From: Prinia subflava
Lineage: Eukaryota; Chordata; Aves; Passeriformes; Cisticolidae
Direction of reading: 5' to 3'
Assembly (NCBI RefSeq): GCF_021018805.1
Contig: NW_026960613.1
Coordinates: 1,240,001 to 1,304,000 of the forward strand
DNA: 64,000 nucleotides
Positions 37,462 through 49,359 of the stretch are shown here, in pieces. A program made the translations under genes and the position numbers. Under the pieces are notes generated by a model. That model had not been told where the DNA came from. It saw nothing but the letters and a program-made list of their open reading frames with translations, and did not search any database. Each line of letters starts with the position of its first letter. The first letter of the stretch is position 1.

Positions 37462-39070
37462 CTAAAAAACATATAACAATGGGTGTCCTTAAAAGTTACG
37501 GCTTTTGTTTATTCTCAAGAACAGAGCTATGAAACTAATGAAAGATCTCAGTTGAAACTGATAATATTCCAAACCTTTATTTCAAATAAAGTTATCAGAT
37601 TTTTACATGTGCAACCTCTCTCAAATTACTTATTTCCAACACACAGAATTTGGAAAGTTTCACAGGTTCAGATAACCCATTTCCCCAAATAACTTACACT
37701 GGAGGAAAGCACTCTGAACCATCCAAAGGGGACAAAGGCTCTCTATAACCATCTTTTTTTATTCCAAATTTGTTCATTTTCAGTAAATAAGTAGTACCAG
37801 AGATAACTGATCTGCTGTATTTTAAGCTTACTCGGGCTTCTGTTCAGGCTACAATACAACCTGTTTCTCAAACAACAAACACGGATCACAGTATCAAAAT
37901 CTGCACCTAAAAAAAATGACAGCATTCACACCAGAGTATATTTCAGCCAAAATGTCTTCCCCAAACACAACATGCAGACTATTAAAAGCAAATACAAATG
38001 CACAGCAACTGACAGACTTCATAATATGACAAAAGAACACTCCAGTTTAAGTCAAAGGCTAAACTCACTAAAACATTCCTTACCCTTTCCTCAATTTTGA
38101 CCTCTTTCTACTCCAAGCAATCAAATGGGAGGAAGCAGCAGTAGAGGGAGCAATCAAAGCAAAGCCAAGTGTTGCTCTCAAAATCTTTTAAAAACTAAAA
38201 CTTTTATACAGCTAATGTTTGATACTATTTAAATTATCAACTTTTTCAGACCATTCACCTATTGATTCTACCAATTTGCATGTCTTGCAAGAGTTGCAAG
38301 AAAAGCATTTTAGAAGTGATATGAAAGTAATCTTCTGGCTTAAAATACACAAGAAAAAAAAAAAGAAAAATTGCAGTTTAGAGTAAAAATACCCAACAAA
38401 ACAGCTTAGCTGGTAATAAAAACCTTGTAAAAAAACATTTTTTCTATAAAATAGGAATTCCCAAAACCAACTTCCACTTCCATCAGAATGAAAATAAAAT
38501 AAAATTCATATGTTGAAAAAAAGTTTAATAAGTGAAGGAAAACTAAGAAGAGGCTGGTGGAAACAGGAAAAAAAAAAAAAACCAAAGCAATGCAAAGTCA
38601 ATCACTCACTACCTGCTACAAGCAGACCAACATCCAGTCAGTCTCTGAGCAATGGCTACCTTGGAAGACACACACCCCCTCTTTTTTATTATTATTGAGA
38701 ATGATACCTGATATGGTATGGAATCCCTTTGGCTAATTTCAGTCAGTTGTCCTGGCTGTCTCTCCTCTCAACTTCTTGCCTACCTCTAACCTACCTGCTG
38801 AAGGGCAGGGGGAACAGTGAGAAACTGAGAAAATTTTAACAGTGTGAACACACTGTTTAGCAACAGTCAAGATAGCAGTGTGTTATCAACACTGTTTTAG
38901 CCACAAATCCAAAGCAAAATGCCACAGGGGCTACTATGAATAACGTTAACTCAAGTCCAGTCAGAACTAGGACACCCTTAGATGGCTCTATACCATTTAG
39001 AATTTTATAGGTGAAGATCAATAACTTAAATTTGATGCTGTTCCAACTGCCAATTGCTTAATGCATTCAG
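37462..39070. other. RASA1 intron 1, single-copy stretch
   Basis: AT-rich with short A runs. No exon 1 and no repeat recognised. Confidence 0.6.
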
Positions 39071-40393
39071 TGTTATAGGTTGACACAGTTTGGTTTTCAG
39101 TTAAAGTGGAAACAGTTCCCTGTCAGGACCTTGGAATTGTTTTGAGACAGGCACCTATCAGAGTTCATTTTTAAATACTGACATATTGTTTGACCATTGA
39201 GGAAGCTAGATGTGACTTTGAGGAATACCCATATAAAATTTTAAGTGGGTCCAAGTCAGCCTTTTCCTTTCTGGCCGCAGAACAGGTAACATCGAGCCGG
39301 GCCATTCTGTTAAAACGGCCCAGGCTGGCCGGGCCCTGCCGGTCCCCCTATTAGGCTGGGGAGGGCAGGTTGCCTACCCCCAGAGCCCCAGAGACAGCCA
39401 AGCCAGGCCCCTGATAACAACTATGGGCCCAGCTGGGCCAAGCCCACCCTGATTTGCCACCGAGGGGTGGGCAGGGCCCCTTCCTCCCTCTCCTCTGTTG
39501 ACTCCTGGGCAGAGAGGAAAAAGGGGGGGGGAAACCTGGCCGATCTGAAGAGCAGTGAGCCGAAGAAGATGCAGCCCGGCAGAGATCACATGACCATTGC
39601 AGGCCTGGGCAGATTTAACCCTTTCTTAGCAACATGAAGCTTTCAAAGCTTAACTCTTCCTTGAGAGAGAGGAGAGGTGGGCAGAGTGAACATAGAGAAG
39701 ACCCAGCATGAAGTAAGATGAAGAGAGAGAGTGAAGGACTAATTAGAGGAAGAATGGAGGAGTTGCCTGCTGGCTGGACTTCTTATAGGGCCATGGAAAT
39801 GAACTCTGTATGTAGATTATCCCTTCAAGTCATGAGGAAGATATGCATTTGAGGAGATGATTGTTTATTTGTAGATTTTTGAGCAAAGGTGTTTGTGATG
39901 GACTGAGTAATATTGCATTAGAATCTGTGATTCTTGTAGTCCCATGAGATGCTTGAACAGAGAGAGATGAGAAGCCCTTTGTGCCAGTGGAGAAGTGAAG
40001 AGATAGCTCTGTTCTCTGAGAAGAAGAATCCTTTGCCTCTGGAGTTGTTAATCTTTAAAAGGTGACACCCCAATACGCCTGAGTTCACATGACCCATAAG
40101 CAGCTTGGGAAACTGCTAATGGGAGGAAGGGTCAGAGGGGTCACAGAAGCAGGTTTTCCCTGGGTAGATGTTTCTGTGACAGTTAAAACCCACAAGAGAA
40201 CTGTTCTAATTCTGAGTGGGATTCATGATTCTAAGAGAGACTCCTTCTCCTAAGGAAGTAATGAAAGACTATTTTTCAAAGAGTGGAACTGACTGAAAAT
40301 CACAAGTTGTCTCTCTGTGTTGTTTGTGGGAAGGTGAACAGTTTGTGGGGAGAAAAGTTTTGAAAGTTTCTATTTTTTTCCTTTTTTTCCTTC

Positions 40394-41079
40394 TGTGAAA
40401 AACGTGAGATGATTAATTCATGTTCTTATGGTAAATTGGAAAATTATAAAGCTGTATAAGTTTATATCAGGTAAAAGTCTATGTTTTAGGAGGTTTCTGC
40501 AGCAGATGGTGAAACTGACCACCCTGAAAATCAGGCGTCTCCATTCAGAAGGGAACAAAAGACTTTGCAGCCTTCTCAAGTATTGGGAGGGGACCTGTTG
40601 AGATAAGCCAGTATCAGCAACTCACACCTCGGGAGCCACCTTCACAGACAATCAAGCAATATCACCCATATCTCGAAATTCATCAACTATAAGGATCCAT
40701 AGAAACTGAACATTAACACATGGACTTGGGAGGGGAGCTCTTTTCAATCCGACCAGAGACGAATTTGGGTTTGAATAGCTAACCAAGAAACAAAGGGAAA
40801 TATGGGGAAATATTGCCAGAGGCAGAATAAAGAGTATAAAAACCAAGCCTTGAACATGGCAAATTCGTGTACCCAGCAAGAGACACAGACGGCCAGGGTC
40901 TGTGTCTAAGGGTCACCCTTGGCTCTTTTTCCCGGGAGAAACTCTGTCAAGTAAGTATCGCTGTTTGTGTGGTTTTTTATTGCTTAAAATTCTGTGATTT
41001 GATTCCAAATTTTGTGATTTGAATTTTTAATAAACCAAATTATTGAATTTGGAAATAAATTGTCCTGGCATTTATAACA
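40394..41079 (+). repeat. 5' LTR of the Lys-primed ERV
   Basis: TGTGAAAAACGTGAGATG to TTTATAACA. GTATAAAAACC near 40834 is the TATA box; several AATAAA signals lie near 41028-41060. It carries about 42 bp (40496-40540 region) missing from the 3' LTR. A third copy of this LTR is solo at 48437-49119. Confidence 0.85.
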
Positions 41080-41083
41080 ATTT

Positions 41084-41101
41084 TGGCGCCCAATGTGGGG
41101 C
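41084..41101 (+). other. Primer-binding site, lysine tRNA type
   Basis: TGGCGCCCAATGTGGGGC, one base off the tRNA-Lys1,2 primer site TGGCGCCCAACGTGGGGC that is present exactly at 57128. A retroviral splice donor GAGCGG|GTAAGT follows at 41177. Confidence 0.85.
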
Positions 41102-41711
41102 CAGTTTTGAATATTCTACGGACCCCTGCTTCTGACCAGGGGGCGCCCCGCTGTAAAAAGCGGCCTGGCAGAGCGGGTAAGTCCGAAAGAACGAACTGGC
41201 TTTACGAACCCAGAACCCACAACAGCGAAGGTATTAGGCGTTAGGACAAGCTAGCTTGGGGGGGGCTCAGGAACTCAGCAGGGATTTCCCTGAACCGCGG
41301 TATTTTTTTCACTCGTAAAAGTCTATGTGCACGAAGAATCCACGCAGGAAAAGGACCGTAAGTATAGCGTGGTTGAGTGGGGTGACCAAGTGCTTGAGAA
41401 CGTGTATATGTGCGTGTGAGTGTGTGTGAAACGCGTGATATTTCGTGTGTGAGTGTTACCCGACGAGGTGTAGGAGTCACCAGGGGTCCTGAAGGAAAGA
41501 GGACGTCCCTTCGAGTTCGGGGACTAGTAAGTCTTCTTGACCGCGACCGAGAGGGGTCCGTTAATTTTTTCAGTGGCAGTTGCAGAGCCCACGGTTAACC
41601 GAACATCCACAGAACGGTCATCTGTTAGATCATTAAGTTAACGGCACCGAGTTCGGAAACTCGGGATTTAATTTTTATATAGTATCCCATAACTTCTGTG
41701 CCACGGGGAGT

Positions 41712-42520
41712 ATGGGATCGTATCTCAGTAGAGATCGGGAGGATTCCTTAAGAGAAACCTCAGCAGGGGCTGCTCTTGAAATCCCTCGGAAAAGTCCATT
41801 AGAAAAGTTGTTGCAAGATTGGCAAGAATGCCCAATTAGGAGAAGGGCATCTAAAGATCGGATGATTTATTTGTATATGAATGTTTGGGGAAGAAAGGAG
41901 ATAAGACCTAATCTTATGTTCTGTTATGGTATTGAGTACGAGTAAAGCTGTATTCTGAAGAAAGGAAAACACGGAATAAACCAGACTACAGAATAAGCTT
42001 CTCTCACGGCTCGGTGGCCCATGTCCTGTCAGCCCCTACCCCTACCCCTTCCTCCTCCTCGGCCTCCTCAGTGGCAGCGTTAGCGCTGCCATCCGAGACC
42101 CATGCGGAGCCCCGAGCTCAGCAGCCACTCCAAAAACCTTCCTCCCGCTCAAAGAGATCCCCGAGAGGGAATCCTGCCCCCGTTTCTGGTCCTGACCCCG
42201 CACCTCAGCCACCAACGCTAAACTATAGAGAAAAAGAGAAGAAGGGTAAAGAAAACGAAGGGTGGAAGAATAAATCAGACAGGTATACACCAGTTAGAGT
42301 CCCGGCTAAAACCAGGACCCCCGAAGGAGATCCAGAAGAACCCGAAAGAGATTCGGGGTGGGACAGTTGGTGTGAGAGCCAGAACGGCCCGAGAGGAAAC
42401 ATAGGGAAAAAGAAACATTCCTGTAAGAAAGAACAATGTACATTTAAGCTAGACAGTGGAGCAAAACAGAAATTACCAAAGGTGAATTGGAATGTATTAG
42501 AGAACAACTGGTGGTGTTAA
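41712..42520 (+). pseudogene. gag-like 5' region of the Lys-primed ERV
   Basis: An ATG at 41712 opens MGSYLSRDRED, with a Gly-2 myristoylation-type start, and LEKLLQDWQECP, for 77 codons. After a stop at 41943 a second open stretch in another frame (42014-42520, 168 codons) is rich in Pro and Ser (PTPTPSSSS, PAPVSGPDPAPQPP) and then Lys/Glu, like a retroviral p12/spacer region. No capsid major homology region or zinc knuckle was found. The family may be simplified or degraded. Confidence 0.55.
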
Positions 42521-42659
42521 GATGCGTACAAATTAGAAATGTAAGAATTCACGCAAGCCTGCTAAAAGAGAAAAAGATAAAAAAAAGAATTAAAAAGGAA
42601 TTTCACTTACTCTTTTCTTTAGTGGTGGTAGATCTTTTACTTCAGGCTGAATACATTTT

Positions 42660-45600
42660 AGAGGCTCCCTAGAATTGTGTATTTTGCTTTAAAGAGTTTT
42701 TTTTCCTGGATGAGATCGGCAGAGTTTCTTGGTTTTTTTCTCTTTTCGCTAACATGGGAAAAAGGAACTAAACCGCCCCCCCCCCCCAAGCGGCAGGGCA
42801 AGTCAGTCCATGGTTGCCGGAAGACGAGGGCAAGCGGCATTTTTTTAAAGTGACAGGACAAGGCTGCCCAGGGCAGAAAACAGCAATGTAAAGCAGAATA
42901 GGAAGCAAAAATAGATAAAAAGATTGAGAAAAGAGACCAAGAATGAGAGCTATATTTATGCGTGGGAAGTACCTATGTGTCTGTTCTTGAAAAGCTGAAA
43001 ATATATCTTCTCTTTGATTGCATGTTTGCTGCATGTGAAGATTTTGTGCAAACCAAAACATGTTGATAGTATGGTAGATGTACTTCATGTACTTCATCTA
43101 TGTTTGAAACAATTGCTACATATTGAATTCAGATTGTTAGCTTGAGTAGAGATATGGCATTTGTGTTAGCAGACAATGTATTACAAGAGTTTTGTTTGTT
43201 TAAGTTTTTTTTAATGTCGAAGCATGTGACCAGTAGAGTCCAAATTAAAACTGCTTATAAGAAGTAGTAGTCAAGAGGCTGGAAATTAAATCTCTCTGTT
43301 GAGATGGTGTTAGAATAGTAGCTAGATTCAAGATTCTAGCATTAAGTTAGGAAAGTAGCATAATAAAGTAGTGTCAGATGATTCTTTCTCTGGATTAGTA
43401 GCAGTTGCACTTGCTGGACGGTAGCTGAGAACTGGAAATTTTTTAGTCAAACGTTAACTTCTGCAAGGTAACTGTAGGTATGGGGGCGACACACTAAGTT
43501 TATAATATTGTTCAGGTCTCGTTGCCCAGAGTGGTTGTAAGGCCAGGCTAGACAGGGCTGGTAGCAAAGTGTCCCTCCCTGTGGCAAGAAGATTAGAGTA
43601 AAAATAAGCTTTAAAGTCCTTCAAGTCACATATGTGCCTAGGTAATTTTCCTTAGAGAGAATTATGAGCTGTGGTTTCTCTGTGTTGGTAGTTATAAGTC
43701 TTTTCTTTCTTCTTTGCAGTTCTTATTCTGTATGTATTTTGTCTAGTGAGAACAGGGATTTTCATTTCTAATTACTGATTTCTTAGAAAGAGATAGTTTG
43801 TATTGTCCCTTTGATATTATGTCTTCTTTACTTGCTCCTCAATTTAGAAAATATAAACCTTAAAGTTGCCCTGATACCTGTATTTCAAAAATAGAGAGTA
43901 AGTGATGTATGAGAAGCAGCTTATGTGTCGCTAGTATTAAATATAGTCAATATTTGCTTGTAGTCCTTCAAACCATATATTTAGGTTTAGCAATACACAA
44001 GAATAGATAGCAAATACAAGAGTTTTGCTTTAGTTTAAGGAAAATAGTCATAAGTTAACTCGAGTTTGCTTGTTAATAGAGGCTAAGTTTGTAAAAGCTT
44101 TTTGAAGACTGAAGTAAAAAGCAGTAGTGTTAATGTTCTAGCAATTGCACTAGATAGACCTGTCTAGTTACTGGGGCCTGAAGTTTAAAGTGACTCTTAG
44201 CCTTAGAAAACTTTCCAGTGTCTTAAGTTCCGAATTTAAGTAATGCATAGTATATTACAGAGTATTTTGATGCATTTTAACTATAGCTTTTGATGCCTTC
44301 CATCCAAAACAGATGAGTTAGTCTTGCTACTTTATTCACTTCTTTTAATAAAAGCTGAAGAAGCTCAGACCTGCAATAAGTTACAACCCTGATGCTCCTT
44401 GTATAAATCTTTCTAGAAGTGCCTGAGGCGATGCCATTTCTATATTGCTGCCAGTGTTGTTCTTATAGCATCTGTATATGTCGAGAATATTTTATAAGTG
44501 GTGAAAGAATAAGTTCTGCTATTTGTGATATCATTTTCTTCTATTTAGTGTGCCTTGTTTTTTCTGTCTTGTTAAAATACTCCCCCAAGATTATGGGTGA
44601 GGTCTTAAGTTTTTCTTTTAATTTGTATTAAGTACAAATGTTGCTTAAAAGTTATCCTTCATTAAGTTGTCCTGCTCACTGATTGTTTGAATTGGCTCCC
44701 TGTCAAAGTGAAGAAGTCACTTCAGCTATTACTGCAGATTGTATCTTGCCGCACTGAGTAGGGGTCTGAAATATAAATTTGTAGTTCAGTTAATTAGCGG
44801 TAGTGCGGACTCATTGCACTGAGACTGCAGAAACTGAGGGAAGATGTGTGTAACCCTAACAACTGATTGTCTTAGAAACTGCTGTTGTCACAAAACATTG
44901 TAAGATACTGAGTTTTATAAATGTTTGTCTGTATACCAAATCACTCTGAATGTGCTGAGTGTGATTCTTGAAATAAGCCCAAATTGTTTGTGCTTGTCTA
45001 TGATTTTTTAACTGAATTTTTCTTTAAAGAGCTAAAACCTGTGTTAATGCTATAGGATTTAGAGTAGTCTTAGTGTTTATTGTTTACTCGCTATATACCC
45101 AGTAGACATTGTCAGAGGTATTAGTAGAATATAAAAGAATTGTTTATATGTTTCAGTATAAACCTTGCTTAATAAGAAGTAAAATTCTCTTTCTATTAAT
45201 TTTAATTTCTCCCTGTAATAGTACAAAAAGAAGATTTTTCTTAAATTTTGTATTGAATTCTTTAAATTCTAGATAAGGAATTGAATCATTCTTGTGTGAA
45301 AAGAAGACTTTGAGTTGTATAGAGAATTGTGTAGTAAATTATTTTGTATAAAGATGATGAGTAAATTATAAACTAGAAAACTCATTCAAATATTCAGATT
45401 GTCTGAATAATAGTCGTAGCATGTTTCCTTCCTGTAAGGTATTTCCGAAGATTTTTCAAAAAGTACTGTTCAAAATTAAACTTGCATTATACCTAGATCT
45501 GAATTAATAAATTTAATTTGAAGCCAGCTGTGAGAAAGCGTCAAGGTGTTGATTTATAAAATCAGATAGATTCTAGAAAAAGAAGGTTTTTTTTCATATG

Positions 45601-46480
45601 ACAAAGGCGTAGTCTGTGCTAACCCCTCAGTTAGAGGGTTCCCCTGTTTTGTTTTTAACAGGTGCTGGTGCAAAGAAACATTAAGAGAAATATTAAGAGA
45701 AACATTTTTGACCGTGTGATCAGTGGGGAAAACGGGAATCAATTAGATAACACCTAAAATTCGGTAAGCAGAGGTAGAAAAGCAAAAACATAGAAACCGA
45801 GATTTTGGTCCAAAAGGCTCCTGACCGCAACAGAACAGCTAAAGCCGTCTAAGGGAAACCACCTGATAGATATGAGGCAGAAACCAGAAAGAGGATCGGA
45901 GCAACCTTTACCTGCTGTTTGAGAAGAAACAAACACCTCGCCATTTGGATGCAACCAAATGGGCGCTGGCATAAACAGAGGAATTGGTTTGTAGATCACT
46001 CTAATAGTCATAAGCCTAACTGAGCCCAACAGAGAGCTGGCATAATGAAACTGAACTTAGCCCGAGGTTTCCCAACCTAGACGGCCCTGAAGCTAAAATT
46101 CGGTCCACCTTGGAGCACCCTCAAAAAAGAAATTTAGACCAGGAGATAAAATTCAAAAAAGATTTCAACCGATAGACCTTACCTAAAGATCATTAGTCAC
46201 AAATGTTCTCTTCATCCTCAGAAATCCCACTGAAAGAGACCTCTGAAGAGGTTTAACCTCACGCAGTACAATCCATATAATGGAAAACAGGGATAAAGAC
46301 CCACAAATTTCTAATTAATATATATATAGAATCAAAAAAGCTAAAAATAATGATAGAAATTTGTAAGAAATAGCACCAGAGAAAACAAAAGAATTGAAAT
46401 TTAGTCTAAAATTGAAAGTTAAGTAAATATGCAATCAGAGAATGATAAAGATGATGCGAACATGAATTAAATAGTTAATA
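42660..46480 (+). other. Unidentified interior of the Lys-primed ERV
   Basis: Where pol should be there is about 3.8 kb without any RT, RNase H or integrase motif on either strand. From about 42.7 to 45.5 kb the plus strand is T-rich and C-poor. From about 45.7 to 46.48 kb it turns A-rich, like typical retroviral plus strands. Only short open frames exist. It may be a decayed or captured segment; I cannot name it. Confidence 0.5.
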
Positions 46481-46496
46481 AAAGAAATGGGGGAAT
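46480..46496 (+). other. Polypurine tract of the Lys-primed ERV
   Basis: AAAAGAAATGGGGGAAT immediately precedes the 3' LTR. Confidence 0.75.
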
Positions 46497-47138
46497 TGTG
46501 AAAAACGTGAGATGATTAATTCATGTTCTTATAGTAAATTGGAAAATTATAAAGCTGTATAAACTTATATCAGGTAAAAGTATGTTTTAGGAGGTTTCTC
46601 CATTCAGAAGGGAACAAAAGACTTTGCAGCTTTCTCAAGTATTGGGAGGGGACCTGTTGAGATGAGCTGGTATCAGCAACTCACACCTCGGGAGCCACCT
46701 TCACAGACCATCAAGCAATATCACCCATATCTCGAAATTCATCAACTATAAGGATCCATAGAAACTGAACATTAACACATGGACTTGGGAGGGGAGCTCT
46801 TTTCAATCCGACCAGAGACGAATTTGGGTTTGAATAGCTAACCAAGAAACAAAGGGAAATATGGGGAAATATTGCCAGAGGCAGAATAAAGAGTATAAAA
46901 GCCAAGCCTCGAACATGGCAAATTCGTGTACCCAGCAAGAGACACAGAGGGCCAGAGTCTGTGTCTAAAAGTCACCCTTGGCTCTTTTTCCCGGGAGAAA
47001 CTCTGTCAAGTAAGTATCGCTGTTTGTGTAGTTTTTTATTGCTTAAAATTCTGTGATTTGATTCCAAATTTTGTGATTTGAATTTTTAATAAACCAAATT
47101 ATTGAATTTGGAAATAAATTGTCCTAGCATTTATAACA
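46497..47138 (+). repeat. 3' LTR of the Lys-primed ERV
   Basis: Same ends as the 5' LTR (TGTGAAAAACG to TTTATAACA). It lacks about 42 bp after GGAGGTTTCT and has scattered substitutions (for example TTATGGTAAA against TTATAGTAAA). Confidence 0.85.
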
Positions 47139-47226
47139 CTTCCTTTTGTGTGTGTTAATAAACTATCTTTGTAACCTTTAAATTGGGCCTGTTTTGCCTT
47201 TTTTCCCTCCCTAATTCTATCTCACA

Positions 47227-47620
47227 TAAAAAAGAGAATAGGCACGAAAACCATCACAAATTTGGTGCGTTGGCCAAGAAAGGTCAAAATTGGCGAACAT
47301 GAAACTGCTACAGTTCAGTTAGAAGCAATGCTTAACATCTCTCAACTTCACATCAAATATGGTTTTCCCCCAAGGAGATGCAAAATGGTGTCTTACCTCG
47401 CTATTCATCAAAAGAAGCTGTCCTTCTGGTCATGCCTATTATCAAATGTATTAATTTCAAAGAGTTACTCACTATTAATGAGATTTTAAACTTTCATCAT
47501 TGCCAAGGATAAGATCCCTATAATTTCCAGTCACCTCTTATTTTCTTGCCTAGTCCTAACTAGGAAGACTTTTGTATTTTCAACATAAAGTTCTAAAGTT
47601 TCAAGTGATGATGGAGGTTA
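47227..47620. other. Leader-like and unassigned sequence
   Basis: It begins with the probable primer-site region of the outer LTR element, then continues as sequence I cannot assign. No coding motif. Confidence 0.4.
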
Positions 47621-47639
47621 GGATTTGTTCCTTTCTTCT

Positions 47640-48431
47640 TTTTTTGTTTTTTTTTTTTTCTTCTTTCTCTTAGGGAATTTTTCTCGCGTTTGTTGCCTAA
47701 GAGACAAGAATGATGAATACCTGAGAAAAAGGATGTGGCCAAGATGGGGGGAGGGGTGCAGCTGGCTGCAGTCTCTTAGCTGGGGGGTTTTCTCTTGGGA
47801 AGTGCAAAGATACCGCGAGATTTTGGCTGGGGGATGAGGGGCTGGGCTCGTTCTTCGCTCTCTCTCTCTCTTGCTCTCAGGACTAGAGGGGAACAGTCGG
47901 GCTGGTGCTATTGTGGGGCAGAATTCACTGCCACCGGGGAGTTCAGCCGTTTACTGCTTCTCCTACGGTGGGTGAGCCTTTGCTCATAAGAGTGGCCGTG
48001 TAACTAGGACCTTTTCAATACCCAACCTCACTGGGAAGGACCCTCACCATCTACTCGGGTGCCTCAGGGGAAAACCTGGGACCCTGACCCCCTCCAGAGG
48101 GAGTGTCTCCTGGCTGCTTGCGGCAGCTGCCTGCAGCAGCCCCATCTGCTGCCACCCAGCCCCACTGTTTTCTGCCACTGCTTCAGGGCTTTTTGCTACA
48201 CTTTAACCTGACACCCTGTGCCCGCCCGAACAGCCGGCGGCTTCTGGCACGGCTCCGGAGTCTTTGCTACACTTTTTTTGCCACCCTAGGTGTGCCTGCC
48301 TCTGATGTTCCAGCCTGCTGCTCTGAGGTTTTCCTGCTGTGGTCCATTCAGCTTCCCAAATGGCACTGAGACTAGCTGCCCCCTGTGAGTTTGCAAAGGA
48401 AAATCCCTTCTTTCTCTCTCCCGCCAGCTGA
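47640..48431. repeat. GC-rich repeat-like segment, unclassified
   Basis: After a T-run, a GC-rich block with two copies of a TTTGCTACACTTT motif (near 48190 and 48260) and stretches typical of ERV leader or U3 DNA. It is not intron-like and is interrupted by the solo LTR at 48437. Family not recognised. Confidence 0.4.
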
Positions 48432-48436
48432 GTTGC

Positions 48437-49119
48437 TGTGAAAAATGTGAAATGATTAATTCATGTTCTTATGGTTAATGATAAATTGAAAACTATAAAA
48501 TACTGTATATGTGTATGTGATAGATGTGGACGTGAGCTACAGCGTGTCTCGTAACCTCATGTTGAAACAAAAGGCAGGTACCACCCTAGATCGTCTTGTC
48601 CAGAAACAGAAAGAGGATGAATAGAAGGCGCTGGGAGAAAGCTCTGTCGAGATAAGCAATCAGCAGGGCCATCAACACAGTCGGCCAACACCCCATCGAG
48701 TCCCAGCTCCGAGTTGCGAAAGCCATCAACAATATCTCGACCATTCATCAGCCATGAGGATCTATAGAAACTGGACATTAACATATGAACTGAGAGAAAG
48801 AACTCTTTTCAGCCTAGCCAGAGACACCCTTGGATTTGAATAGCTAGCTGGGAACACAAAGGGAAATATAGGGAAATATTGCCAAGGGCAGAATAAAATG
48901 TATAAAAACTAAGCCCCGAACCAGGCAAATTTGTGAACCTAGGGGGAGACAGCAGATGGCCAGGTTCTGTGTCTCAAGGTTCACCCTTGGCATTTTCCTG
49001 GGAAAAAAACTGTCAAGTATCTCCGCTGTTGGTGGGTTTTCCGAAATTCTGTAATTCGATCTTTTGTTAATAAACCAAATTATTATTTTAATTGGAATAT
49101 TGTATTGGCATTTATAACA
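48437..49119 (+). mobile_element. Solo LTR of the Lys-primed ERV family
   Basis: 683 bp from TGTGAAAAATGTGAAATG to GGCATTTATAACA, matching the LTRs at 40394 and 46497. The flanking 5-bp duplication GTTGC (48432-48436 and 49120-49124) confirms exact boundaries and a single clean insertion followed by LTR-LTR recombination. Confidence 0.9.
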
Positions 49120-49124
49120 GTTGC

Positions 49125-49338
49125 CATTACCCATGTGGAGAGGCAGCTGAGCTCACACCACAATGCCCCCTGCAGCCATGGGGGAATCATCACACCTCCC
49201 CTGCCCATCCAGGACCCAACAGCGGCCCTGCCGACTGTAATCATAACTACACCAAAGGGGAATGTGCTTGACAGCCGAGAGAAGGCTATTACTGGTGTGG
49301 TGGGTCTAATATTGGCTAAACAGAAATGCACCTACTAG
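49125..49338 (+). other. Open fragment of unknown origin
   Basis: Downstream of the solo LTR an open frame of about 70 codons reads through NAPCSHGGIITPPLPIQDPT, VIITTPKGNVLDSREKAIT and LAKQKCTY before a stop. It looks more protein-like than its surroundings, but I cannot place it in a family. It may be part of the disrupted ERV-like segment to its left. Confidence 0.35.
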
Positions 49339-49359
49339 AATTATTTACTCCTTTTCTGC

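Larger units (their letters stand above)
40394..47138 (+). mobile_element. Lys-primed ERV, 6.7 kb, with two LTRs
   Basis: A near-complete element with 686- and 642-bp LTRs, a lysine-type primer site, a splice donor, a gag start and a polypurine tract, but no legible protease, RT, integrase or env. It sits inside the outer LTR. The flanks share CTTC (left 40390-40393, right 47139-47142) within a pyrimidine-rich run, so the target duplication is uncertain. Many LTR differences put it as older than the 56.7 kb element. Confidence 0.8.
39071..47226 (+). mobile_element. 1.41 kb LTR split by a nested ERV, plus leader
   Basis: The outer LTR begins TGTTATAGGTTGACACAG at 39071, is interrupted at 40393/47139, and finishes with the poly(A) signal TTAATAAAC near 47156 and a TCTCACA end at 47226 (about 1411 bp once the insert is left out). 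Just after it, near 47257, ATTTGGTGCGTTGGCC looks like a retroviral primer-site region, so this was a 5' LTR whose internal part is gone. The 3' end style matches the LTR at 14515-15945. Confidence 0.6.

Noticed and set aside
41241..41598. Small frames on both strands after the lysine primer site
   Set aside because: Retroviral leader sequence between splice donor and gag start; no conserved protein.
42042..42507. Minus-strand frames opposite the gag-like region
   Set aside because: Shadows of the Pro/Ser-rich plus-strand frame.
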